The notes beneath the pieces were generated by a model. It worked only from the letters and a program-made list of their open reading frames with translations. It made no database searches and was not told where the DNA came from. A DNA stretch of 64,000 nt from Desulfobacteraceae bacterium (GTDB lineage: Bacteria; Desulfobacterota; Desulfobacteria; Desulfobacterales; UBA5852): NCBI GenBank assembly GCA_014237395.1, contig JABZFP010000030.1, positions 744,001-808,000 of the forward strand, given 5' to 3'. Below, one piece after another: positions 17,015-24,756 of this stretch. Position numbers and translations under genes: made by a program. Each line of letters opens with the position of its first letter. Within the stretch, counting starts at the first letter, position 1.

Positions 17015-18043
17015 ATGCTGATCGACGGACAGCCGCAGGATAAACCGGATAGCGACCGTCCCCGCGTCGTCATTCTGGCCACCGGGGGCACGATCGCCGG
17101 CACGGCCGCGTCCGGCACCCAGGCCGGCTATGCCTCCGGTCAGGTCAGCGTCGATGCCATGATCGATGCCGTGCCGGGGATTCGGGATCTGGCGGATGTC
17201 CGGGGAGAGCAAGTGGCCAATGTCGGTTCCCAGGACATGACCTTTGCGATCATGATCGAATTGGCCAACTGGATCAATGCCCTCCTGGCGGACGGCGCCG
17301 TAAGCGGTGTCGTGGTGACCCACGGTACGGACACCATGGAAGAGACCGCCTATTTCCTGAATCTGACCGTGAAAAGCCAAAAACCCGTCGTTTTAACGGG
17401 CGCCATGCGCCCCGCCACCGCCGTGAGTGCCGACGGCCCCCTGAATCTCTACAATGCCGTTGCCGTGGCGGCCGATCCTGAAGCTGCCGGCCGTGGGGTT
17501 CTGGTGGTGATGAACGACTGGATCCATGGGGCCCACTCCCTGACCAAAACCAATACGACCTCGGTGGAAACCTTTCTCTCGCCCATCAACGGCCTCATTG
17601 GGACGGCCAATTACGGCAAGACCCAGTATTTTCGCCGGCCCTTTCGGCGGCATACCGATACCAGCGAGTTCACGGTGGCGAATGGCACCGCCTTGCCGCG
17701 GGTGGATATTCTATACGCCTGTGCCGATATGCCGGCTGATCTGGTGGACTGTTCGGTCTCCCGGGGCGCCCGTGGCATTGTGATTGCCGGTGACGGCAAC
17801 GGCAACATGAATGCCGCGACCATCGCCAGCGCCTCCCGGGCGGCCGGGGAGGGCACGGTTATCGTCCGCAGTTCCCGAGTGCCCACGGGCACGGTCAGCC
17901 GCAACGTGGAGATCGATGACGATTGCCACCAGTTCATCGTTTCCGATGAACTCAACCCCGCCAAAGCACGCATCCTGCTGATGCTGGCCCTCATGAAGGA
18001 TCGCAATCTGGATGCGTTGCAGCAATTGTATTACGCATATTGA
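17015..18043 (+). CDS. L-asparaginase (type II-like, cytoplasmic form)
   Basis: A 342-residue amidohydrolase converting asparagine to aspartate and ammonia. AGGAGGTG just before 17015 fixes the start. The two catalytic threonine motifs are present: ATGGTIAGT near the N-terminus and VVTHGTDTMEETAYFL with the Thr-Lys-Asp system further on (VVLTGAMRP, STDGPLNL-like SADGPLNLYNA). The family-typical VVMNDWIHGA..LTKTNT segment follows. Length and motifs match the homotetrameric EcA II family, but there is no signal peptide, so it should act in the cytoplasm. It stands alone between the kinase pair and a MarR-type regulator; no operon partner is apparent. Confidence 0.93.
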   Translation: MLIDGQPQDKPDSDRPRVVILATGGTIAGTAASGTQAGYASGQVSVDAMIDAVPGIRDLADVRGEQVANVGSQDMTFAIMIELANWINALLADGAVSGVVVTHGTDTMEETAYFLNLTVKSQKPVVLTGAMRPATAVSADGPLNLYNAVAVAADPEAAGRGVLVVMNDWIHGAHSLTKTNTTSVETFLSPINGLIGTANYGKTQYFRRPFRRHTDTSEFTVANGTALPRVDILYACADMPADLVDCSVSRGARGIVIAGDGNGNMNAATIASASRAAGEGTVIVRSSRVPTGTVSRNVEIDDDCHQFIVSDELNPAKARILLMLALMKDRNLDALQQLYYAY

Positions 18044-18177
18044 ATTGCCCTCCAAAATCGTCTTCAACCGTATCGATCGCGTCTCTTGGAAACGCATTCC
18101 GACTTCTTTCAGTTATACGCAGGCCATTATCGTAAAACTTTTTATCTTGACGCGGAGGCGGGATTCGATTAGTTCGT

Positions 18178-18612
18178 ATGCGAATGAATTCTGAGATCAC
18201 CCAATATGATGATTGCATTGTCTTCCTGATGGCCAAAGCCTACCAGAAAGCGTATGGCAATTTAAAAAAACGTCTGGCCGTATACGGTATCACACCCGTC
18301 CAGTCCTTGATCCTGGCGGTGCTCTGGGAGGCGGATGGCCTGCTGACTGCCGGCGAGATCGGGAAAAAACTCACCCTGGACGGGGCGACGCTTTCCGGTG
18401 CATTGAACCGGATGGCGGACAATGGCTGGATCGTCAAGCAAACGGATCGGGACGATCGTCGCCGATTGCTGATCCATTTATCAGACCGGGCCAGGTCCCT
18501 ATCGGATGCGTTATGCCTGGCGCGTGACCAGGCCAACGATGACATTCTGAAACATTTGCGTCTGGAAGAAAAATTGTTGTTGAAACGCTTACTGCGAGAT
18601 GTTCATGGGTGA
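18178..18612 (+). CDS. MarR-family transcriptional regulator
   Basis: A 144-residue winged-helix regulator. The core is visible as YGITPVQSLILAVLWEADGLLTAGEIGKKLTLDGATLSGALNRMADNGWIVKQTDRDDRRR, with the recognition helix around GATLSGALNRM and the wing residues DRDDRRRLLIHLS. Such dimers bind palindromes and usually respond to small phenolic or oxidant ligands. Two near starts are possible (18178 and 18184). The gene is 105 bp before the Fe-S protein gene on the same strand, so regulation of that gene is plausible but unproven. Confidence 0.9.
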   Translation: MRMNSEITQYDDCIVFLMAKAYQKAYGNLKKRLAVYGITPVQSLILAVLWEADGLLTAGEIGKKLTLDGATLSGALNRMADNGWIVKQTDRDDRRRLLIHLSDRARSLSDALCLARDQANDDILKHLRLEEKLLLKRLLRDVHG

Positions 18613-18717
18613 AAGGAATTTCTCAACAAGTTTGTATGCAATATAAATCGCGCTTCATCGATCACCACGCAGGCATGTGCTATGGCGTCTGCGATATCGC
18701 CCTGAAAGGAATGCATC

Positions 18718-19797
18718 ATGACCGACACACTTTTTCGCAAGTTGCAGGAACGGCTGGATCTCTATTCCATGGGGTTTCCGGCCACGGCCTCCGGCATCGA
18801 ACTGAAGATTCTGCGCTATCTTTTTTCCGAGGACGATGCGGTCATGTTTCTGGCCCTGAGCCACAGCCTGGAGACGCCGGCATCGGTGGCCGCCCGCCTG
18901 GAGCAGCCGGAGGACGATGTTGCGGCCCGGCTGGATGACATGGCGGAAAGAGGCCTGCTATTCCGGGTTAAAAAAGACACGGGCGCCAAATACGGCGCGA
19001 TCCCGTTCGTGCATGGCCTGTTCGAATTCCAGGTCAAGACCCTCGACCGCGAGTTGGCCGAAATGGTGGAGCAGTATTTCGAGGAAGGGTTTGAAACCGC
19101 CATGCAGGCCGGCGCGGAATGCTTCTTGCGCCCTATCCCCGTCCATCAGTCCATCGATGCGCGGCACCATGTGGCCAGCTATGACGATGCCGTCGAAATT
19201 CTCAAGAGCAAGCCGCGCATCGTGGTGACCGACTGTATCTGCCGCAAACGCATGCAGGTTGTCGAGAAGGGCTGCGGCAAGCCCATGGAGGCCTGTTTCA
19301 TGTTCGGGTCCATGGGGCAGTATTACCTCGACCGCGGCATGGGGCGCGAAGTCTCTCTGGACGAGGCCGTGGCGATCATGGCGCAGTGCCGGGAGGCCGG
19401 CCTGGTGACCCAGCCGGCCACGGCCCAGAACCCTTCCGGCATGTGCAACTGCTGTGGGGATTGCTGCGGCGTGCTGGCGGCGTTGAACAAGCATCCCAAA
19501 CCGGCGGAACTGGTCATTGCCAATCACCTGGCCGTGATTGCAGACGACGATTGCACGGGCTGTGAAGCCTGCCTGGAGCGTTGCCAGTTGGGCGCCCTGT
19601 CCATGAATGATGCCGGAACAGCGGAAGTCAACCCGGACCGCTGCATCGGGTGCGGACTGTGTGTCATCACCTGTCCGGAGGCGGCCATCCAGCTTGTCCC
19701 GAAGCCCGAGGAAGACTGCCGCATGCCGCCTACCAGCATGGCCGAGCAGATGATGCTGATGGCGCAAAAACGCGGGCTTCTGTCCGATCAGAAATAG
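18718..19797 (+). CDS. 4Fe-4S dicluster protein with N-terminal winged-helix-like domain
   Basis: A 359-residue iron-sulfur protein with GAAAGGAATG upstream of the start. The N-terminal ~100 residues look like a winged-helix region (LFSEDDAVMFLALSHS, VAARLEQPEDDVAARLDDM). A middle domain carries VVTDCICRKRM..VEKGCGKPMEACFMFG and a dense cysteine patch CNCCGDCCGVL. The C-terminus has two ferredoxin motifs, CTGCEACLERCQLGAL and CIGCGLCVITCPEAAI. This architecture recurs in sulfate-reducing Desulfobacterota and probably acts in electron transfer with a flavoprotein partner. The nitronate-monooxygenase-like flavoprotein gene 255 bp downstream is a candidate neighbour. Exact role unknown. The last 17 bp overlap the left arm of a large palindrome. 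Confidence 0.85.
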   Translation: MTDTLFRKLQERLDLYSMGFPATASGIELKILRYLFSEDDAVMFLALSHSLETPASVAARLEQPEDDVAARLDDMAERGLLFRVKKDTGAKYGAIPFVHGLFEFQVKTLDRELAEMVEQYFEEGFETAMQAGAECFLRPIPVHQSIDARHHVASYDDAVEILKSKPRIVVTDCICRKRMQVVEKGCGKPMEACFMFGSMGQYYLDRGMGREVSLDEAVAIMAQCREAGLVTQPATAQNPSGMCNCCGDCCGVLAALNKHPKPAELVIANHLAVIADDDCTGCEACLERCQLGALSMNDAGTAEVNPDRCIGCGLCVITCPEAAIQLVPKPEEDCRMPPTSMAEQMMLMAQKRGLLSDQK

Positions 19798-19920
19798 TCT
19801 TTTTGGTCCTGATCGTCGTCCTCCCTAGGTTTTACGGCTGCGGCGTACCTTCGCACGCCTCGCCGAAAACCTTCGTGCGGCTTTGATCAGAACCAAAAAT
19901 CCTTATTTCTGAAACGGACA
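19781..19920. repeat. ~140-bp imperfect palindrome (single long stem-loop)
   Basis: The left arm from 19781 and the reverse complement of the right arm ending at 19920 align along almost their full length: TGTCCG.TCAGAAATA, then TTTTTGGTcCTGATC, a ~12-nt divergent block, AGGTTTT.CGGC and GGCG. The centre folds as GGCGT-ac-CTTCG-c-ACGCC (about 19842-19859). The left arm includes the last codons and stop of the Fe-S protein gene. It could act as a terminator or RNA element, or be a MITE-like insertion. The rest of the gap to 20053 shows no gene. Confidence 0.65.
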
Positions 19921-20052
19921 GGTTGATGATGATAGTTAACCCTTAGAATTGTGAATGCGTTTATTCGTAGATTGTCCTTGTAACAATAGCCGACGAGATT
20001 TGTTCTTGATGACGAACAGACCGGAGGAATCACCACAAGAATAGGGGGCAGG

Positions 20053-21030
20053 ATGCTGAAGACACGGATCACGGAGTTTTTCGGGATCGAGCGGCCCATC
20101 GTGCAGGGCGGACTCATGTGGGTTGCGCGGGCGGAGCTGGCGGCCGCGGTGGCCAATGCCGGCGGCATCGGGTTCATGACGGCCCTGACCTATCCGGAAT
20201 CGGAAGGGTTGCGGGCGGAGATCCGCAAGTGCCGACAGCTGACCGACAAGCCTTTCGGTGTCAACCTGACCTTTTTGCCCACCCTGCGACCGCCCGATTA
20301 CCCGGCCTACATTCAGGTCTGCATCGACGAGGGGGTCCGTTTTATCGAAACGGCCGGGCGCAACCCGGAGCCCTACATGGAAGCCATCAAGGCGGCCGGC
20401 ATCCGCGTGATTCACAAATGCACCTCGGTGCGCCACGCCATCAAAGCGGAAAAGATCGGCTGCGATGCGGTCAGCATCGACGGCTTCGAGGCGGCCGGCC
20501 ACCCGGGCGAGGATGACGTGACCTCCCTGATTCTGGTGCCCCTGACGCGGGATGCCATTTCGCTGCCCATTATCGCCTCGGGCGGGTTTGCCGACGGGCG
20601 GGGGCTCGTGGCGGCCTTAGGGCTGGGGGCCGACGGCATGAACATGGGCACCCGGTTCGTGGCCACCCGCGAGGCGCCGGTGCACGAGCACATCAAACAG
20701 GCCCTGGTGGCGCACAATGAGCGCGACACCCGTCTGATCATGCGGTCGCTCCGCAATACGGAGCGTGTCATGCACAATACCACCGTCGATAAAGTTCTTG
20801 AAATAGAAGGCCGCGGCAACACCCGGATCGAAGATATCATCCCCTATGTCTCCGGGATGGTGGGCAAGGAGATGCTCGAAGACGGCGATCTGGAGAAGGG
20901 CACCCTGGCTGCCGGCCAGTGTATGGGCCTGATCCGCGATATCCCCAGTTGCCGGGAGTTGCTGGATCGCATCATGCTTGAGGCGGATACCCTCATACGC
21001 GAAAGGTTCGCCGGCGTCTTCCAGACATAA
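20053..21030 (+). CDS. Nitronate monooxygenase-like NAD(P)H/FMN oxidoreductase
   Basis: A 325-residue FMN-binding TIM-barrel protein of the 2-nitropropane dioxygenase/FabK-like family. It shows the typical N-terminus FGIERPIVQGGLMWVARAELAAAVANAGGIGF, the DKPFGVNLTF strand, VDEGVRFIETAG, a KCTSVRHAIKAEKIGCDAVSIDGFEAAGHPGEDD segment (the H-P-G FMN-binding region) and ASGGFADGRGLVAALGLGADGMNMGTRF. It could oxidise nitronates, or serve as an enoyl reductase-like or general flavin reductase; in anaerobes the physiological role is often unknown. A GGGGGCAGG sequence precedes the start. The upstream Fe-S protein may be an electron partner. Confidence 0.88.
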   Translation: MLKTRITEFFGIERPIVQGGLMWVARAELAAAVANAGGIGFMTALTYPESEGLRAEIRKCRQLTDKPFGVNLTFLPTLRPPDYPAYIQVCIDEGVRFIETAGRNPEPYMEAIKAAGIRVIHKCTSVRHAIKAEKIGCDAVSIDGFEAAGHPGEDDVTSLILVPLTRDAISLPIIASGGFADGRGLVAALGLGADGMNMGTRFVATREAPVHEHIKQALVAHNERDTRLIMRSLRNTERVMHNTTVDKVLEIEGRGNTRIEDIIPYVSGMVGKEMLEDGDLEKGTLAAGQCMGLIRDIPSCRELLDRIMLEADTLIRERFAGVFQT

Positions 21031-21048
21031 GCCAATAGCTAAACTGTG

Positions 21049-21074
21049 CCCGATGGGCGTGAGGGCCCGTCGGG
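21049..21074 (+). terminator. GC-rich stem-loop after the flavoprotein gene
   Basis: CCCGATGGGC (21049-21058) pairs with GCCCGTCGGG (21065-21074) with one G-T pair. The following sequence has only a short TTTT after 7 nt, so this is a weak terminator call. Confidence 0.45.
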
Positions 21075-21216
21075 ATGGTGTTTTCACCCCTCATATTCAT
21101 CGATAGGGGCTATGGCCTCACGATCCCCGCAGCATTCCGTTTGACCCGCAGGGGATTCTATTTCAAAGCCGTTCTTGCCTTTTCCCTAAATGATGCCAAT
21201 ATTATAGTAAAATTTT

Positions 21217-21265
21217 AGCACTTGGAAAGTGCTTGAGAGTCATAACGATGCCGGCAAACCGGCAT
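21217..21265. promoter_or_regulatory. Two inverted repeats upstream of a sigma-54 activator gene
   Basis: AGCACTT-GGA-AAGTGCT (21217-21233) and ATGCCGG-caaa-CCGGCAT (21248-21265) are both perfect 7-bp inverted repeats in the 378-bp gap before 21409. Neither is followed by a T-run, so operator sites or structured leader are more likely than termination. An AT-rich stretch (TATTATAGTAAAATTTT) lies just before the first repeat and may hold the promoter. Confidence 0.35.
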
Positions 21266-21408
21266 AAGGTGATGGCGGTTTCCAGCAATCACCCCCGACC
21301 AGGATACTCCCGAGGAACCGGCAATCGCTGTTCGCTTGAACAACCCCTCATTTCCCTCCTAATTTTTTGTGAAACGGTACACCAACTGCGCGCTAAAGAG
21401 GAGTTTTA

Positions 21409-22923
21409 TTGAGCTCACAAAATGCTGCCATTATTGTTGCATTTTTCTGCGGTGCGGTCGCCTTGTTTGTCCTGGGGCTGATCCTCCAAAGGGTGCGCTA
21501 CAGCCGGAAGCATCGTGAATCGCGCATGAGCGAGGAACGCTATCTGCAGGCGCTCGAAGGTTCCACCGACGGCCTATGGGATTGGGACCTCACGTCGGAT
21601 AGCGTCAGGTATTCGGATGGTTTTATGAAAACCCTTGGGGTTTCATCCCAGGAGTTTCCCGGGGACATGGCGTCCTTGCGCAGCCGACTTCACCCTGAGG
21701 ACACTGACGCCATGCGGTCCGCCATCGAAAACCACCTGAAAGACCACACCCCCTTTTTTATTGAATGCCGCCTACTCACAAAATCAGGCACCTACCTCTG
21801 GTTTTTGACCCGCGGCCAGGCCGTCTGGGACGCTGCCGGCAAGGCGGTCCGAATGTCCGGGTGGATTCAGAATATTACCGAGCGCAAGAAAGCTGAACTG
21901 AATCTTCAAGCCGCCCTGTCCGAGATAAAGCAATTAACGAACAAGCTCGAGGCCGAGAGGGCTTATCTGCAGGATGAAATCAAGTCGGCGTACAACCATG
22001 AACACATTATCGGCCAAAGTGACCAAATCAATTACGTATTCTATAAAATCGACCAAATTGCCGCCAGCGACACGACAGTTTTGGTGCTTGGCGAAACCGG
22101 AACCGGCAAGGAACTGGTGGCCAGGGCCATTCACAACCTGAGTCTTCGTAAGGATCGCGCCCTGGTTAAAATCAATTGTGCGGCATTGCCGCCAACGCTC
22201 ATCGAAAGCGAGCTCTTCGGCCATGAAAAAGGGGCCTTCACCGGCGCCCATCAACGGCAACTGGGTCGCTTCGAAATTGCCGACGGCGCCACCCTTTTTT
22301 TGGATGAGATCGGTGAACTGCCCCTGGAACTGCAGCCCAAGCTTCTCAGGGTGCTCCAGGATGGCGAGTTTGAGCGACTGGGGAGTTCCCGCACGATCAA
22401 GGTCGATGTGCGGGTGATTGCGGCCACCAACCGCCATATGGAAGAGGAAGTCCGCCGGGGTCGCTTCCGGGAAGACCTGTGGTATCGGTTGAATATTTTT
22501 CCGATAACCGTTCCACCGCTGCGGGACCGCAAGGAAGACATCTCCCTGCTGGTGGACGCCTTCGTCAATAAGATTTCCAAAAGACTGGGGAAGTCCATTG
22601 AGAGCATCCCCGCAAATGTCATGGAACTGTTGCAGAATTATCATTGGCCCGGCAATATCCGTGAGCTTGAAAACGTTCTCGAGCGGGCGGTGATCAATTC
22701 CTCGGGGCCTAAACTGCACCTGGTGGATGAACTGAAGAATCCGCGCAAGGATTCGACCAGGGCCAATCATAGCCTGGCCGATGTCGAACGGGACTATATC
22801 GTTCGGGTCCTTGAGCAAACCCACTGGAAAGTGAGCGGTAAAAACAGCGCGGCCGAGATCCTCGGTCTCGATCGCAGCACGCTGCGCGCCCGCATGCGAA
22901 AACTGCGTATCACGACGCCATAA
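21409..22923 (+). CDS. Membrane-anchored PAS sigma-54 activator (NtrC-type, Fis HTH)
   Basis: A 504-residue bacterial enhancer-binding protein. The start is a TTG at 21409, supported by AAAGAGGAG 5 nt upstream. An N-terminal membrane helix (about 6-26) is followed by a PAS/PAC sensor (about 40-165), a coiled linker, and a sigma-54 AAA+ domain with Walker A GETGTGKE (228-235) and the sigma-54 contact loop GAFTGA (275-280). A Fis-type helix-turn-helix ends the protein (SAAEILGLDRSTLRARMRKL). It hydrolyses ATP to open sigma-54 holoenzyme promoters. A membrane anchor on such a regulator is uncommon and suggests sensing near the membrane or of redox state through PAS. Targets unknown. Confidence 0.93.
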   Translation: MSSQNAAIIVAFFCGAVALFVLGLILQRVRYSRKHRESRMSEERYLQALEGSTDGLWDWDLTSDSVRYSDGFMKTLGVSSQEFPGDMASLRSRLHPEDTDAMRSAIENHLKDHTPFFIECRLLTKSGTYLWFLTRGQAVWDAAGKAVRMSGWIQNITERKKAELNLQAALSEIKQLTNKLEAERAYLQDEIKSAYNHEHIIGQSDQINYVFYKIDQIAASDTTVLVLGETGTGKELVARAIHNLSLRKDRALVKINCAALPPTLIESELFGHEKGAFTGAHQRQLGRFEIADGATLFLDEIGELPLELQPKLLRVLQDGEFERLGSSRTIKVDVRVIAATNRHMEEEVRRGRFREDLWYRLNIFPITVPPLRDRKEDISLLVDAFVNKISKRLGKSIESIPANVMELLQNYHWPGNIRELENVLERAVINSSGPKLHLVDELKNPRKDSTRANHSLADVERDYIVRVLEQTHWKVSGKNSAAEILGLDRSTLRARMRKLRITTP

Positions 22924-23060
22924 TGTTGATCCACACCCCCTCTGGATGAAAGCCCTTCGGTACCGGATAGAAAGTCAATGGGCGCAGGTCTGCTCCGCCT
23001 CCAATTGAGTTTGTCATTTCATCTTTATACACGCCATCGGCATATTGTTGGATCCACTAT

Positions 23061-23105
23061 AAACGGGGTCAAATATGACCAGTGGTCATATTTGACCCCG
23101 TTTTT
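23061..23105. terminator. Perfect 20-bp stem-loop with T-run
   Basis: AAACGGGGTCAAATATGACC (23061-23080) and its exact complement (23084-23103) are separated by AGT, then followed by T residues to 23105. It lies 140 bp after the sigma-54 activator gene. It can serve as a terminator in either direction, since A-runs also precede the stem. The GGGGTCAAATATGACC core resembles short palindromic repeats scattered in other proteobacterial genomes, so an REP-like origin is possible. The rest of the 440-bp gap (22924-23363) has no gene. Confidence 0.65.
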
Positions 23106-23197
23106 ACACCTGCATAGAATCTTTTTATCGGCTATTTGCATTTAAATTATCGAAATAAAACAATTGGTTATGTGAAGTTTCGCAAAGGATGCGCACT

Positions 23198-23214
23198 TCG
23201 GCACGAATCTTGAG
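23198..23214 (+). promoter_or_regulatory. Weak sigma-54-like site
   Basis: TCGGCACGAATCTTGAG resembles TTGGCACG-N4-TTGCA, but the -12 GC is GA and the T before the -24 GG is C. It lies 150 bp upstream of the LapA-like gene and 275 bp after a sigma-54 activator gene. Recorded as a possibility only. Confidence 0.2.
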
Positions 23215-23363
23215 TAATCAATACGTATCATCAAAAAGGTCGCGGCCATCGTGGCTATTGAAGTGGTCGTAAGAAACCTCTTCCTCGCAGCAGCGCAGAT
23301 ACCCAAATCATTAGCGACGAGAGGCGGATGGTTTGTTGAATTCTACTTTCAGGAGGAATCGAA

Positions 23364-23753
23364 ATGAGAAAAATAATCTATATCGTTTGGGTCACTGTCA
23401 TTTTGATGATCGGGCTCGTACTCATTCAAAATCAGTCCCTCTATTCGACCGAACAAAGCCTTAGCCTCAACCTGCTTCTGTTCGATATCGTTTTACCGCC
23501 CCTCCCCAACGGCGTCATCCTCCTGTTCTTTTTCTTCAGCGGAATCCTGCTTTCGGCGGCCGGTAGTATGATCGGCCGTTTGAAGACCCGCAAGGCGCTG
23601 AAGCGCTGTAAGGCCACCGGAGACGGCTATATCGATAAAATCGGGGTCCTTAAAAATCAGCTCGATGAGATGAAAAGCCGGAGCAATCCGAAAACCACCT
23701 TCAAATCGTCCCTCATGAACCCGGCGGCTGGCGGTGATCATGCACCAGCGTGA
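23364..23753 (+). CDS. LapA-domain small inner-membrane protein
   Basis: A 129-residue protein with AGGAGG (23351-23356) before its ATG. Two hydrophobic helices (IIYIVWVTVILMIGLVLIQNQ and NGVILLFFFFSGILLSAAGS) are separated by a short strand region, followed by a basic, charged helical tail (MIGRLKTRKALKRCKATG...LDEMKSRS). This is the layout of the DUF1049/LapA family. In enterobacteria LapA works with LapB in controlling LPS synthesis. No lapB is adjacent here, so its function in this organism is open. Confidence 0.75.
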   Translation: MRKIIYIVWVTVILMIGLVLIQNQSLYSTEQSLSLNLLLFDIVLPPLPNGVILLFFFFSGILLSAAGSMIGRLKTRKALKRCKATGDGYIDKIGVLKNQLDEMKSRSNPKTTFKSSLMNPAAGGDHAPA

Positions 23754-23973
23754 AGCGAAGGAACCGGGCGGTCAACTCCCGGGAGGTTTCAGCCGAGCGC
23801 CGCGCTATGGCCGCGGGTATGCGGCGGTAGGGGCGGGCTGCGCAGCGTTGCATCTGTGGCCAGGCGATGAATCGGTTTAGGCATCATGCTGCTGGTGCCG
23901 TCCCATTTTGAACGATGTGGTTTGTCCTGCGTAAGCACACCATTTGCCATGACATCGTAACAGGAGAGATGAC

Positions 23974-24204
23974 ATGAAAGAGATGATTGAACGTATTGCA
24001 CAGGCGCTGGTGGATCAACCGGAAATGGTATCCGTTCGGGAAGTGGGGGGGATGCATTCGTCAATCCTGGAACTGACAGTCGCCAAAGCCGACATTGGCA
24101 AAGTCATCGGCAAGCAGGGCCGGACCGTCGGTGCTCTGCGGACGTTATTGAGCGCTGTTTCGGCTAAAGCTAAAAAACGCGCGGTCCTTGAGGTCATTGA
24201 ATAA
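23974..24204 (+). CDS. khpA: KH-domain RNA-binding protein, KhpA-like
   Basis: A 76-residue single KH-domain protein. The nucleic-acid-binding loop is seen in IGKVIGKQGRTVGALRTLLSAV, the GxxG signature being GKQG. An AGGAG sequence precedes the start. KhpA-type proteins bind RNA, often as partners of KhpB/Jag, and are usually encoded in the rpsP-rimM-trmD operon. Here the gene sits alone before a monooxygenase-like gene, so it may be an extra paralogue. The N-terminal QPEMVSVREVGGMHSSILEL strand pattern fits the fold. The 220-bp gap before it has no recognisable feature. Confidence 0.85.
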   Translation: MKEMIERIAQALVDQPEMVSVREVGGMHSSILELTVAKADIGKVIGKQGRTVGALRTLLSAVSAKAKKRAVLEVIE

Positions 24205-24238
24205 TCAACGCAACGTATCAATGCAGAGAGGTTCACCA

Positions 24239-24571
24239 ATGATGGTCCTTCGCGTCACCCTAAACGTATTACCAGAGAAACAGCTGGAAGTTATGCAAAC
24301 CCTTCTTTCCATGATCGAGCCCTCGGGCAAAGAAGCGGGTTGTCTCAGTTATGCCGTTCTTTGCGACATCGAAGACAAGAACCGCTTCAGCATGCTGGGA
24401 GAGTGGGAAACCCGTGAAGATATGAATCATCATTTAAGATCTCATCGCTTTGGCGCTCTGCTGGGAACAAAATCCCTCTTGGGCAGCCCGATGCACATTC
24501 GAATTCACACAGTTTCCCAATCGGAAGACATGGCGGCCATCAAGGCTGCCCGTAGCGATAGTGCCAACTAG
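24239..24571 (+). CDS. ABM-family (antibiotic biosynthesis monooxygenase-type) protein
   Basis: A 110-residue ferredoxin-like alpha/beta protein. The start at 24239 (or the adjacent ATG at 24242) follows GAGAGG. Family landmarks are VLRVTLNVLPEKQLEVMQTLLSMI, EAGCLSYAVLCDIEDKNRFSMLGEWETREDMNHHLRS and GSPMHIRIHTV. Members include quinol monooxygenases, haem-degrading enzymes and small stress proteins; most are uncharacterised. It starts 34 bp after the KH-domain gene and may be co-transcribed with it. No catalytic assignment is possible. Confidence 0.75.
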   Translation: MMVLRVTLNVLPEKQLEVMQTLLSMIEPSGKEAGCLSYAVLCDIEDKNRFSMLGEWETREDMNHHLRSHRFGALLGTKSLLGSPMHIRIHTVSQSEDMAAIKAARSDSAN

Positions 24572-24756
24572 TGTCTTTGCCGAAACGGTTATTTTGCACG
24601 CTATTGGCGTTAGGCTCAAAATTTTATCCTCGGAATATCAATTTTATGCCTGTGGTAAAATTTTTCGCATGCCTTGATCTCGACCAAAATTCCTCGTTTC
24701 TGGAAGGACACTAACGAAAAGGGAAAGGTTACATCACGCGCAAGAGGTGTTCATCC

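Noticed and set aside
24618..24664. AAAATTTTA / TAAAATTTT inverted repeat before the radical SAM gene
   Set aside because: Low-complexity A/T arms with a 29-nt loop; expected by chance in an AT-rich gap.
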